From an uncultured Collinsella sp. (GTDB taxonomy: Bacteria; Actinomycetota; Coriobacteriia; Coriobacteriales; Coriobacteriaceae), in the NCBI GenBank assembly GCA_902492185.1, contig CABUKY010000020.1:1-18375 (forward strand): 18,375 nucleotides of DNA, read 5' to 3'. The position numbers and the translations under genes are program-made. Shown here piece by piece: positions 1 through 5,667 of the stretch. The notes below the pieces were generated by a model that saw only the letters and a list, made by a program, of their open reading frames with translations, had not been told where the DNA came from and did not search any database. Numbering within the stretch: position 1 is the stretch's first letter; every line of letters begins with the position of its first letter.

Positions 1-135
1 CTGCCATCTTCTCACGGCTTCCGCGGGAAGCGAAAGGGCAATCGCGGCAGATTTATACCCGTGTCCGAGCTCGAAGAGCCCTATGGCCGCCTTCCTGGCC
101 TCGACATCATGCTTCACCCTCAAATCAACGCGCAT
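1..135 (-). CDS. IS3-family transposase OrfA-like protein, N-terminal fragment
   Basis: An open frame starts at ATG 135, seven bases after a GGGAGG ribosome site, and runs off the window edge after 45 codons. The visible peptide begins MRVDLRVKHDVEARKAA and continues with a helix-turn-helix pattern: a Lys/Gly-Tyr stretch, SAAIALSLPAEAV, then RRWQ. This matches the first HTH of IS3-type OrfA proteins, which bind the element ends. The rest, including any catalytic DDE domain in a second frame, is not visible. The identification rests on the HTH pattern and the IS-like end just upstream; a stand-alone HTH protein cannot be fully excluded. Confidence 0.6.
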   Translation of the reverse strand, partial: MRVDLRVKHDVEARKAAIGLFELGHGYKSAAIALSLPAEAVRRWQ

Positions 136-147
136 AAAGAAAGCCTC

Positions 148-171
148 CCATTTCTCATGTCCAAGAAATGG
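148..171 (-). other. Perfect 8-bp hairpin overlapping the transposase ribosome site
   Basis: CCATTTCT and AGAAATGG form a perfect 8-bp stem with an 8-nt loop. In the minus-strand transcript the 3' arm runs directly into the GGGAGG Shine-Dalgarno, so its first two G's are inside the stem. Hairpins near transposase starts in several IS families limit translation of read-through transcripts; that role here is inference. Confidence 0.45.
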
Positions 172-206
172 AAGGCAGTTCACCACACGGGTGACGGGCT
201 TTTCCA

Positions 207-683
207 CTACCAGCCGCGTGCCTCCTCCGCACGCACGAGCTGACGAGCCTCGATCTGGCGAATCATATCGATGCGGCGCTGGTGACGGCCGCCCTCGAAC
301 TCGCCGGTGAGCCAGGCGTCGACGATCATCTTGGCCAGCTCGATGCCTACCACGCGAGCACCAAATGCGAGCATGTTGGTGTTGTTGTGCTCGCGTGACA
401 AGCGAGCGGAATACGGCTCAGAGCAGGTGCAGCAACGGATACCGCGCACCTTGTTCGCGGCAAGCGAAATGCCCACTCCCGTGCCGCAGATCACGATACC
501 GCGATCGACTTCCCCGGCCACGACCGCGTTCGCCACGGCCTCACCCGCGATGGGATAGTCAAAGCGCTCGGTGCTGTCCGTGCCGAAGTTCACGACCTCA
601 TAGCCGTACTTCTCCTGGATATACGCCGCAATGGCTTCCTTATACTCAACCGCGACGTGGTCGTTTCCAATACCGATCTTCAT
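207..683 (-). CDS. rpiB: RpiB-type sugar-phosphate isomerase (ribose-5-P isomerase B / allose-6-P isomerase)
   Basis: This 158-residue protein of the RpiB/LacAB family interconverts aldose and ketose phosphates in the cytosol. E. coli RpiB acts on ribose 5-P/ribulose 5-P and also on allose 6-P/allulose 6-P. Catalytic Cys66 lies in ICGTGVGIS, the ring-opening His99 in HNNTNMLAFG, and Arg133 and Arg137 in GRHQRR are the phosphate-binding arginines; all sit at the E. coli positions. Length is normal. The ATG start follows AAAGGGG with six bases between. It lies 69 bp after the AlsE-like epimerase gene on the same strand, and the two are likely co-transcribed. In this locus I favour a hexose 6-phosphate role, but the residues alone do not separate ribose 5-P from allose 6-P. 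Confidence 0.93.
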   Translation of the reverse strand: MKIGIGNDHVAVEYKEAIAAYIQEKYGYEVVNFGTDSTERFDYPIAGEAVANAVVAGEVDRGIVICGTGVGISLAANKVRGIRCCTCSEPYSARLSREHNNTNMLAFGARVVGIELAKMIVDAWLTGEFEGGRHQRRIDMIRQIEARQLVRAEEARGW

Positions 684-752
684 AAGAGACCCCTTTCCAA
701 ATCCGCTCGCGCGTGTCGCGCGCTCATTCCGTCCTAATTTGCCATTACGCTT

Positions 753-1406
753 CTAATACACCTCGCCGGCGCGCAGGCGACGCAAGCACTCCTCGTAACC
801 GGCGTCCTTGCCAAACAGCGCACTGGTGCCCAGGATGAAGCCATCCGCACCGATGGCGGACAGATCGCGCACGCGCTCAGGCGAGCAGGCGCCATCGATC
901 ATGAGCTTGAAGCCGAAGCGTTCCTTCAGCGCGGCAAGACGACGTACCTTATCGTTCGTGAACTCGATGAAGCTCTGACCGGCAAAGCCCGGGTTCACCG
1001 TCATGACCATCACGTAGTCGCAAAGGTTCAACATCTCCTCCACCTCGGAAATCGAGGTGTCGGGGTTTACTGCGATGCCTGCGCTCTTGCCGAGGGCCTT
1101 GATCGCAGCGAGAGTCTTGACCACGTAGCGCTCGGACTCCGGATGGATGTAGATGATGTCCGCGCCGGCGGAGGCGAAAAGCTCCACCTTGCTGGCGGGG
1201 TTCTCGACCATAAGGTGCACGTCAACGAGCTTGTTGGTGGCGGCACGCACGGCCTTAATGTCCTCGAGGCCCATGGCGAAGTTGGGAACGAAACTGCCGT
1301 CCATCACGTCGCAATGGAAGATATCAATGCCGGCGGCGTCGAGCTCCTCGACGGTCGCACGCAGGTTGCCGTAGTCGGCGCACATGAGGCTGGGGCAGAG
1401 CAACAT
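753..1406 (-). CDS. alsE: Ribulose-phosphate 3-epimerase family protein, likely D-allulose-6-phosphate 3-epimerase
   Basis: A 217-residue (beta/alpha)8 epimerase. Metal ligands are His31 and Asp33 (FHCDVMDG), His64 (VDVHLMV) and Asp171 (MIDGAC). Asp33 and Asp171 are the acid/base pair of the family, and MTVNPGFAGQ is the family loop. Several places where AlsE and Rpe differ look like E. coli AlsE: SLMC near the N-terminus (Rpe has SxLSAD), IDGACS (Rpe VDGGI) and GTSALF (Rpe AGSAxF). That points to allulose 6-P to fructose 6-P epimerisation rather than the pentose phosphate pathway. The start follows AAGGAG with six bases between. It is the first gene of a two-gene unit with rpiB, and two copies of an operator-like motif lie just upstream. 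Enzyme class is sure; the substrate is inferred. Confidence 0.8.
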   Translation of the reverse strand: MLLCPSLMCADYGNLRATVEELDAAGIDIFHCDVMDGSFVPNFAMGLEDIKAVRAATNKLVDVHLMVENPASKVELFASAGADIIYIHPESERYVVKTLAAIKALGKSAGIAVNPDTSISEVEEMLNLCDYVMVMTVNPGFAGQSFIEFTNDKVRRLAALKERFGFKLMIDGACSPERVRDLSAIGADGFILGTSALFGKDAGYEECLRRLRAGEVY

Positions 1407-1448
1407 GGTGAACTCCTTATCTGCTCTTTGGTTATCTACTCGTTGGTA

Positions 1449-1497
1449 ATTAATCGTTTAACCTGTATCTAAAGTCTGGCTGATTAATCGTTTAACC
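1449..1497 (-). promoter_or_regulatory. Two identical 15-bp operator-like repeats before the epimerase gene
   Basis: ATTAATCGTTTAACC occurs at 1449-1463 and again at 1483-1497, 34 bp apart. On the coding (minus) strand it reads GGTTAAACGATTAAT. A weak promoter, TTAAAC-17-TTAGAT, would have its -35 within the upstream copy and the second copy just after the -10, a position suited to repression. Related sequences lie upstream of the regulator and of the TIM-barrel/PTS unit. Confidence 0.5.
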
Positions 1498-1564
1498 ACG
1501 TTGTTAACCTACAGGTTTCTCTAGATTCACAACGTTGTCATATTTGTCTATCTAGCTGGCGTCA

Positions 1565-1591
1565 TACGGATTCCGTACGGCGAAAAGCCGT
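1565..1591 (-). terminator. Two adjacent small hairpins after the DeoR gene
   Basis: TACGG-ATT-CCGTA (1565-1577) and ACGGC-GAAAA-GCCGT (1577-1591) abut between the regulator stop and the epimerase promoter. Neither is followed by a clear T-tract on the minus strand, so a terminator role is uncertain. A 10-bp palindrome, ACAACGTTGT, lies nearby at 1529-1538. Confidence 0.25.
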
Positions 1592-1668
1592 TGTGTTCCC
1601 TAGAAAGAGGCCCCGCCATTCAGCTGGCCACCATGGGCCGTGCTCGCACGGGCGTGGGCCTTGAAACC

Positions 1669-2412
1669 CTACGCCTCCGGCGTGATCAGGCGCGCACGTT
1701 GGGCGATCTTCTCGTCATAGGACTCCGCGATAATCGCCACACCATCGAACCCAAACGCGCGAACACTCGAGAACTGATGGAACTTCGAGCTGTCGCACAG
1801 CACGTACGTCTTGTTCGAGTTCTCGCGCACAATGCGCTTTTTCGTCGCCTCAACGTAGGAGGGCGTCATGGCGCCGCGGTCCTCGTCAATCGCGTTGATC
1901 CCGATAAACGCCTTATCGAAGTACAGGTCGCGCAGGATCGATTCGGTCATAGAACCGCAGAACGAGGAGTTCACATGGTTGAACTCGCCGCCCACTACGA
2001 TGAGCTGGGCGCGTATCTCGCTCTTAATCAGGCACGCCGAGGCATCCGTCGTGTAAATTGTCACGTCGCGGTCGAGCAACAAGCGCAGCAGGGCCGTACA
2101 GGTGGAGCCGGAATCGAGATAGAGCGTATCTCCATCCTCAACGAGACGCAGGGCAACCTGGGCAATCTGGTCCTTCTCGATCCCGTGCAAACCCGAACGC
2201 GTCGAGATGCTCACCTCGTGGACAGCCGAGACGAGCTTCACTGCGCCGCCCGAAAGATGCTCAACCTTGCCAAGCGCTTCCAGCTCCTTGAGGTCGCGGC
2301 GCAGCGTCGAAATAGAGACGCCCGGCAGCTCCTCCTGCAGCTCGGAAATCCTCGCGAGGCCCGACTTCTGCAGGCACTCTACAATTCGCTCCTGGCGCTC
2401 ATACGGGATCAT
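1669..2412 (-). CDS. DeoR/GlpR-family transcriptional regulator
   Basis: A 247-residue sugar-responsive regulator, normal length for the family. The N-terminal winged HTH is RISELQEELPGVSISTLRRD followed by LKELEALGKVEHLSGGA. The C-terminal DeoR sensor domain (DeoRC, sugar-phosphate binding) shows DSGST, TTDAS, GGEFN and KAFIGINAID, with a closing KTYVLCDSSKF segment. I chose ATG 2412 because GGAGAGG lies eight bases upstream and MIPYERQERI is the usual DeoR N-terminus. The frame stays open much further upstream, but that part reads across repeats and has no good ribosome site. It sits between the PTS gene and the epimerase gene. It probably represses the locus until a phosphosugar intermediate appears; this is inference from family and position. 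Confidence 0.9.
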   Translation of the reverse strand: MIPYERQERIVECLQKSGLARISELQEELPGVSISTLRRDLKELEALGKVEHLSGGAVKLVSAVHEVSISTRSGLHGIEKDQIAQVALRLVEDGDTLYLDSGSTCTALLRLLLDRDVTIYTTDASACLIKSEIRAQLIVVGGEFNHVNSSFCGSMTESILRDLYFDKAFIGINAIDEDRGAMTPSYVEATKKRIVRENSNKTYVLCDSSKFHQFSSVRAFGFDGVAIIAESYDEKIAQRARLITPEA

Positions 2413-2518
2413 ATTGGGACCCTCTCCAAACCACTCTGCTTCACGCTCGTTCATTTCTTTTCGAAAAGTGTAACGCATGTGCAGAATAGCGGCCGCCACC
2501 TGTTGCGATGACGACCGC

Positions 2519-2557
2519 TTAATCGATTGACCTACCCTCTCGTTCACAATTTGAACG
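2519..2557 (-). promoter_or_regulatory. Operator-like motif and palindrome upstream of the DeoR gene
   Basis: TTAATCGATTGACC (2519-2532) matches 12 of 14 bases of the repeat before the epimerase gene. Next to it lies a perfect inverted repeat, CGTTCA-CAATT-TGAACG (2541-2557). Their position about 110-145 bp upstream of the regulator start fits autoregulation, which is inference. Confidence 0.4.
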
Positions 2558-2560
2558 AAG

Positions 2561-2665
2561 GTGAGGCACCTCACGCAAGGGTGACGCTCCTCGAGCGAGG
2601 ATAACGAGCCCCAGGCGAGACGGCGCGCTTCGAGTGAAATGGCGCCCCAGAGGCGACGCACTTCA
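2561..2665 (-). repeat. Diverged tandem repeats and palindromes between PTS and regulator genes
   Basis: On the minus strand three related segments follow each other, starting GAAGTGCGTCGCCTCTGGGG, GAAGCGCGCCGTCTCGCCTG and GAGGAGCGTCACCCTTGCGT; each is 33-40 bp long and ends in CTC or GTTC. They contain small perfect palindromes: CCTCG-AG-CGAGG (2589-2600) and GTGAGG-CA-CCTCAC (2561-2574). They keep a long reading frame open upstream of the DeoR start but look like an intergenic repeat rather than protein. Confidence 0.4.
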
Positions 2666-2670
2666 AGCTC

Positions 2671-4047
2671 TTAGGCGAGCTTCTGCTCCTTGTCGCAGAA
2701 GACAAAGCCCAGCACCGCGGAGACCGCAAAGGCAATGAGCATGCCAACCATGGCCCAGGCGAAGTTCATAGCGTCGGAGCTCACAAACGCCGGGAAGGTG
2801 GTAACGGAGCCAAAGGTAAAGGCCGTGGTCACAACACCCATGAGGCCGCAGAACGCGCCGCCAGCGGCACCGCCGATGATCTGGGCGAGCCACAGCTTCT
2901 TGTTCTGCACGAGCATACCGAACAGGGTGGGCTCGATGATGGCGGACAGGGCGATGGAGATAACACCGGTCATGGAGAAGGTCCTGAGCTTCTGGTCGCG
3001 GGCCTTCAGGAACACGCCCAGGGCGCAGCCGATCACGCCGAAGTTGCAGGCGAAGGTGAACGGGCAGATGTAGTCGTAACCAACCGTGGCGATGTTGTTG
3101 ATCATGATGGGGTTCACGGCCCAGTGGATACCCATGGACACGAGCACCGACCAACCGCCGCCGACCAGGATGCCGGCAAGCACGGAGCTGCGCTCGATGA
3201 GCCAGTTGACCACGAAGCCGATGCCCTCGCCGGCGTACACGCCCAGCGGGCCGATCACGATCATGGTGAGGGGAACCATCACGAGCAGGGACACGGCGGG
3301 CAGCACGACGAGCTTGAGCATCTCGGAGACGTGCTCATCGAGCCACTTATACAGGAACGAATAGGCCCAGGAGGCGAGAATCGCCGGGATAACCGTGGAG
3401 TTGTAGCTCATAAGCACTACGGGGATGCCGAACAGGTCGGTCATGGCCCCGTTGCCCGTGTCGCCCATAAGAGCGATAAAGTCCGGGTACAGCAGGCAGG
3501 CGCAGATGAGTGCCGACAGGTAGGGGCTGGCACCGAAGCGCTTACCGGCCGAGAAGCCAAGAAGCACCGGCAAGAAGTAGAACACGCTCATGGCCAAGGT
3601 GTACAGGATGGTGTAGGTGCCCGAGCCCTCGGCAATGATGCCGAGCTGGGCGGCCAGGATGACAAAGCCGCGCAGGATACCGGAGCCGGCCATCGCGGGC
3701 AGCAGCGGGGCAAAGATGCCGGAGATCGCGGAGAAGACCTGGCTGACGATGCTCTCGCCCTCGTCCTTGGTAGCAGCGGAGATCTCCGCGCCCGAGCCCT
3801 TGACCAGCGGCTCAAACTTCTCGTACAGCTTCGGGACCTCAGTGCCGATGAGAACCTGGTACTGACCAGCCTTGTTCAGCGTGTTCACAACGCCTTCGAC
3901 TTCCTTGACCGCAGCGTCGTCACAAGCCGCGTCGTCCTTGAGATTGAGGCGCAGGCGCGTCGCGCAGTGCGTCATTCCCGAGATGTTCTCGGGACCACCG
4001 ACGGCGTCCAGAATCCCCTGAGCCATCGCGTTCCAGTCGCGTTTCAT
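2671..4047 (-). CDS. PTS sugar transporter subunit EIIBC, glucose/beta-glucoside family
   Basis: A 458-residue membrane permease of the phosphotransferase system that takes up a sugar and phosphorylates it, normally at C6. The EIIB domain occupies about residues 1-85 and carries phosphocysteine Cys28 in MTHCATRLRLNL. A linker of about 15 residues follows. The EIIC domain (about 105-450) has multiple hydrophobic segments and the family stretches FAPLLPAMAGSGILRG and GIHWAVNPIMINN. No EIIA domain or gene is nearby, so a glucose-type EIIA must act in trans. The ribosome site GGGGAGG covers the stop of the upstream TIM-barrel gene (3 bp between the genes), so the two are translationally coupled. 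Family resemblance is to sucrose, trehalose and beta-glucoside permeases. The isomerase and epimerase in the locus argue for an aldose or ketose such as allose instead. Confidence 0.9.
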   Translation of the reverse strand: MKRDWNAMAQGILDAVGGPENISGMTHCATRLRLNLKDDAACDDAAVKEVEGVVNTLNKAGQYQVLIGTEVPKLYEKFEPLVKGSGAEISAATKDEGESIVSQVFSAISGIFAPLLPAMAGSGILRGFVILAAQLGIIAEGSGTYTILYTLAMSVFYFLPVLLGFSAGKRFGASPYLSALICACLLYPDFIALMGDTGNGAMTDLFGIPVVLMSYNSTVIPAILASWAYSFLYKWLDEHVSEMLKLVVLPAVSLLVMVPLTMIVIGPLGVYAGEGIGFVVNWLIERSSVLAGILVGGGWSVLVSMGIHWAVNPIMINNIATVGYDYICPFTFACNFGVIGCALGVFLKARDQKLRTFSMTGVISIALSAIIEPTLFGMLVQNKKLWLAQIIGGAAGGAFCGLMGVVTTAFTFGSVTTFPAFVSSDAMNFAWAMVGMLIAFAVSAVLGFVFCDKEQKLA

Positions 4048-4050
4048 TGG

Positions 4051-4989
4051 TTACCTCCCCATTGCGCAGAAGAGCTCGCGGACAAGCTCGGCTGCCTTAA
4101 TCGCGTCGTTTGCATCGATAACGGATTGGATCTTCTCCATGCCTACGGTCTCGATTGCATCGTTGAGCAGATGAATCATCTGGTCGTTCTGCGTAGCCTC
4201 GCCGTCAGCGGGTTCGATGACCGGGAACGTGTCGAAGTAGATCGCGCTGTCGTACCCGTGCTTCTTCACGTAGTAGAGGAACTCGAGGGTCTTCACCGGC
4301 GTGGACGTACCAATCATAAGGCCATCATCGAAGCGACCGTTGCCGTCGTTTAGGTGAATGCCGTAGAGCTTGCCCTCGCGGCCGAACAGGTCGACGGCCA
4401 TGGCGGGGTTCTCGTGCTTCATGAGCATGTGGCAGTAGTCCAGCGTGACGCCCAGGTTCGGGCGGTCTGCAGCGTTGAGGATCATGCCGGTCATGCCCAT
4501 GGAGTCGATGAACGCGTACGCGCGCTCCTCGTAGGGTTTGTACTCGATCGAGATCTTGAGGTCGGGCGCATAATCGCAGACCTTCTGGAATGCGGCTACG
4601 AGCTGGTCGAAGACGCGAGCATAGGCGATCTGGAAGCTGTAGTCGAAACCGTCGTGGCCGAGCCAGATGGTCACCGTGTTGCCACCGGCAGTGCGGCAGT
4701 AGTCGCACGCCTCGTAGCAGAGCTCAAGGGCTTCCGCGGCAAGGGCATCATCGGCATTGCCCAGGTCACCGTTGAGGAACGCGTTGCGGAAGCGCAGCGC
4801 GCAGCCGTTCAGCTGCAGTTCGTGAGCTGCGAGCTTGGCGGCCATGTCCTCCGCCGTGACACCTGTGCAGTGCTCGGGGTAGTTGAGGTCGACGTGCGTG
4901 AGGCCCACGCTCTGGAACTCCGCGAACACGCGATCAAGATTCTTGTCGCCATCGCGAAAATAGGAGTTGATACGAGTTGCAAGCTTCAT
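4051..4989 (-). CDS. TIM-barrel sugar (phosphate) isomerase/epimerase-like protein
   Basis: A 312-residue protein of the xylose-isomerase-like TIM-barrel (AP endonuclease 2) superfamily. Four likely metal ligands fall at the spacing seen in ketose 3-epimerases: Glu149 (IEYKPYEER), Asp184 with nearby His187 (LDYCHML), His212 (GIHLNDGNGR) and Asp253 (YFDTFP). The last ligand is usually Glu in the epimerases; Asp is more like L-rhamnose isomerase-type members. I chose ATG 4989 because AAAGGA precedes it at normal spacing; a longer frame to 5118 has no such site and would cover the promoter. It is the first gene of the unit with the PTS permease. Likely role: isomerising or epimerising a related sugar so that it enters the same pathway. 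The exact reaction is unknown. Confidence 0.8.
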   Translation of the reverse strand: MKLATRINSYFRDGDKNLDRVFAEFQSVGLTHVDLNYPEHCTGVTAEDMAAKLAAHELQLNGCALRFRNAFLNGDLGNADDALAAEALELCYEACDYCRTAGGNTVTIWLGHDGFDYSFQIAYARVFDQLVAAFQKVCDYAPDLKISIEYKPYEERAYAFIDSMGMTGMILNAADRPNLGVTLDYCHMLMKHENPAMAVDLFGREGKLYGIHLNDGNGRFDDGLMIGTSTPVKTLEFLYYVKKHGYDSAIYFDTFPVIEPADGEATQNDQMIHLLNDAIETVGMEKIQSVIDANDAIKAAELVRELFCAMGR

Positions 4990-5105
4990 GCTTCTACGTC
5001 CTTTACCTTCGTCCTTGATCGTTTCTGCTCGTTCGAGCACCTGATCTATATCCGTAATTCGATAAGGGCCGCAGCCTGCGCGCCGGGGCTTACCCTGTGA
5101 CATGT

Positions 5106-5134
5106 AGATTACTGCCACGTAAGTTCATTTTCAA
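5106..5134 (-). promoter_or_regulatory. Candidate promoter of the TIM-barrel/PTS unit
   Basis: On the minus strand TTGAAA (5134-5129) and TAATCT (5111-5106) are 17 bp apart in an AT-rich stretch unlike the surrounding GC-rich DNA. This would give a leader of about 110 nt before ATG 4989. The -10 is imperfect. Confidence 0.4.
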
Positions 5135-5210
5135 TCAGTATTTTTCATTCTTTTTCTCATTGTGTCAGAGTTTTTCACTGCAAATGGCCATCTACCTTGT
5201 GGTTTTGCTG

Positions 5211-5261
5211 TTAATCAAGTTTGACCATTCTTGATGCTATTTGATTTAATCTGAACTTAAC
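5211..5261 (-). promoter_or_regulatory. Two operator-like motifs upstream of the TIM-barrel/PTS unit
   Basis: On the minus strand GGTCAAACTTGATTAA (5226-5211) and GTTAAGTTCAGATTAA (5261-5246) share the GGTYAAAC...GATTAA form found before the epimerase and regulator genes, with two extra bases in the middle. The two copies are 35 bp apart, close to the 34 bp spacing at the epimerase promoter. The first overlaps an inverted repeat ATCAAG-10-CTTGAT (5214-5235). Confidence 0.4.
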
Positions 5262-5331
5262 TACCGTTTACAGGCGAAAATCAACCGTTCGCCGGCGACG
5301 GTGACGCAAAATGAAGAAAGCTTGCATGGGG

Positions 5332-5360
5332 TTGACACGGTAAATCCCCTCGTCAAAAAT
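5332..5360 (+). promoter_or_regulatory. Probable sigma-70 promoter of mgtA
   Basis: A perfect TTGACA (5332-5337) is followed after 17 bp by AAAAAT (5355-5360, four of six matches). A start near 5367 would give a leader of about 300 nt before mgtA. The first structured element is a GC hairpin (5390-5409) directly before the leader ORF's ribosome site. Confidence 0.6.
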
Positions 5361-5426
5361 ACGGGCGGATTGAAACGGGTACAAGGTACCTGGAGCGCAC
5401 TGCGCCCGGCCTTAAGGAGGTGTGCC

Positions 5427-5498
5427 ATGAAAGGCAGTCATAGTCGAAAAACCTGCATGTCGCCCTCGGCACGCCGCGAGGATTCCCCGTTCGCATAA
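5427..5498 (+). CDS. Candidate 23-residue leader peptide upstream of mgtA
   Basis: ATG 5427 follows AAGGAGGTG, one of the strongest Shine-Dalgarno sequences in the window, and opens a 23-codon frame ending in TAA. The peptide begins MKGSHSRKTC and ends REDSPFA: basic at the start, with two prolines and an Arg-Glu-Asp stretch near the end. It lies inside the leader of a Mg2+ transporter gene; enteric mgtA leaders encode short peptides (MgtL) whose translation reports Mg2+ or proline status. There is no sequence similarity to MgtL that I can see. A GC hairpin (5390-5409) lies just before the ribosome site. Real translation is plausible from the ribosome site but unproven, and a regulatory role is inference. 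Confidence 0.45.
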   Translation: MKGSHSRKTCMSPSARREDSPFA

Positions 5499-5667
5499 AC
5501 GCCAGTAGCCGATCGTTGGCACTCATTCACGAGCACGAGCACCGTAAAACTCACCACAAAGCCGCCCGTCCTCTTTACGGGGATTCGCGAGCATGACGTG
5601 AGCGACATCTAGGTTTTTTGAAGCAAATACGACACGTACGCTAACTCCCTTCAACAAGGAGGACCCT
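5499..5667 (+). other. Remainder of the mgtA 5' leader
   Basis: This transcribed leader of about 170 nt has a hairpin CCCGT-7-ACGGG (5565-5581) and a T6 run at about 5614-5619 that could end an attenuated transcript, although no strong hairpin sits directly before the T-run. The M-box consensus core was looked for and not seen. Confidence 0.35.

Larger units (their letters stand above)
1..182 (-). mobile_element. IS3-like insertion sequence, left end only (cut by window edge)
   Basis: The minus strand from 182 begins TGAACTGCC, followed by CCATTTCTTGGACA; this resembles the TG-starting ends of IS3/IS150-type elements as I remember them. A transposase N-terminus starts 47 bp inside. The element would lie about 24 bp after the rpiB stop codon. 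The other end and the target duplication are outside the window, so the boundary at 182 is a judgement from sequence resemblance only. Confidence 0.55.

Noticed and set aside
1669..2661. 330-codon version of the DeoR regulator
   Set aside because: The extra 83 residues read through repeats and a candidate operator, have no good ribosome site and would be far longer than the family. ATG 2412 with GGAGAGG is better.
4051..5118. 355-codon version of the TIM-barrel protein
   Set aside because: The extension lacks a ribosome site and covers the candidate promoter region; the barrel begins at MKLATRINSY.
5301..5498. 65-codon GTG-started version of the mgtA leader ORF
   Set aside because: The consensus promoter at 5332-5360 lies inside it and the strong ribosome site is at the internal ATG 5427, so only the 23-codon form is plausible.
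5361..5667. M-box (Mg2+) riboswitch
   Set aside because: The mgtA context made it likely, but the conserved M-box core and its late conserved segments are not visible. A covariance-model search could overturn this.
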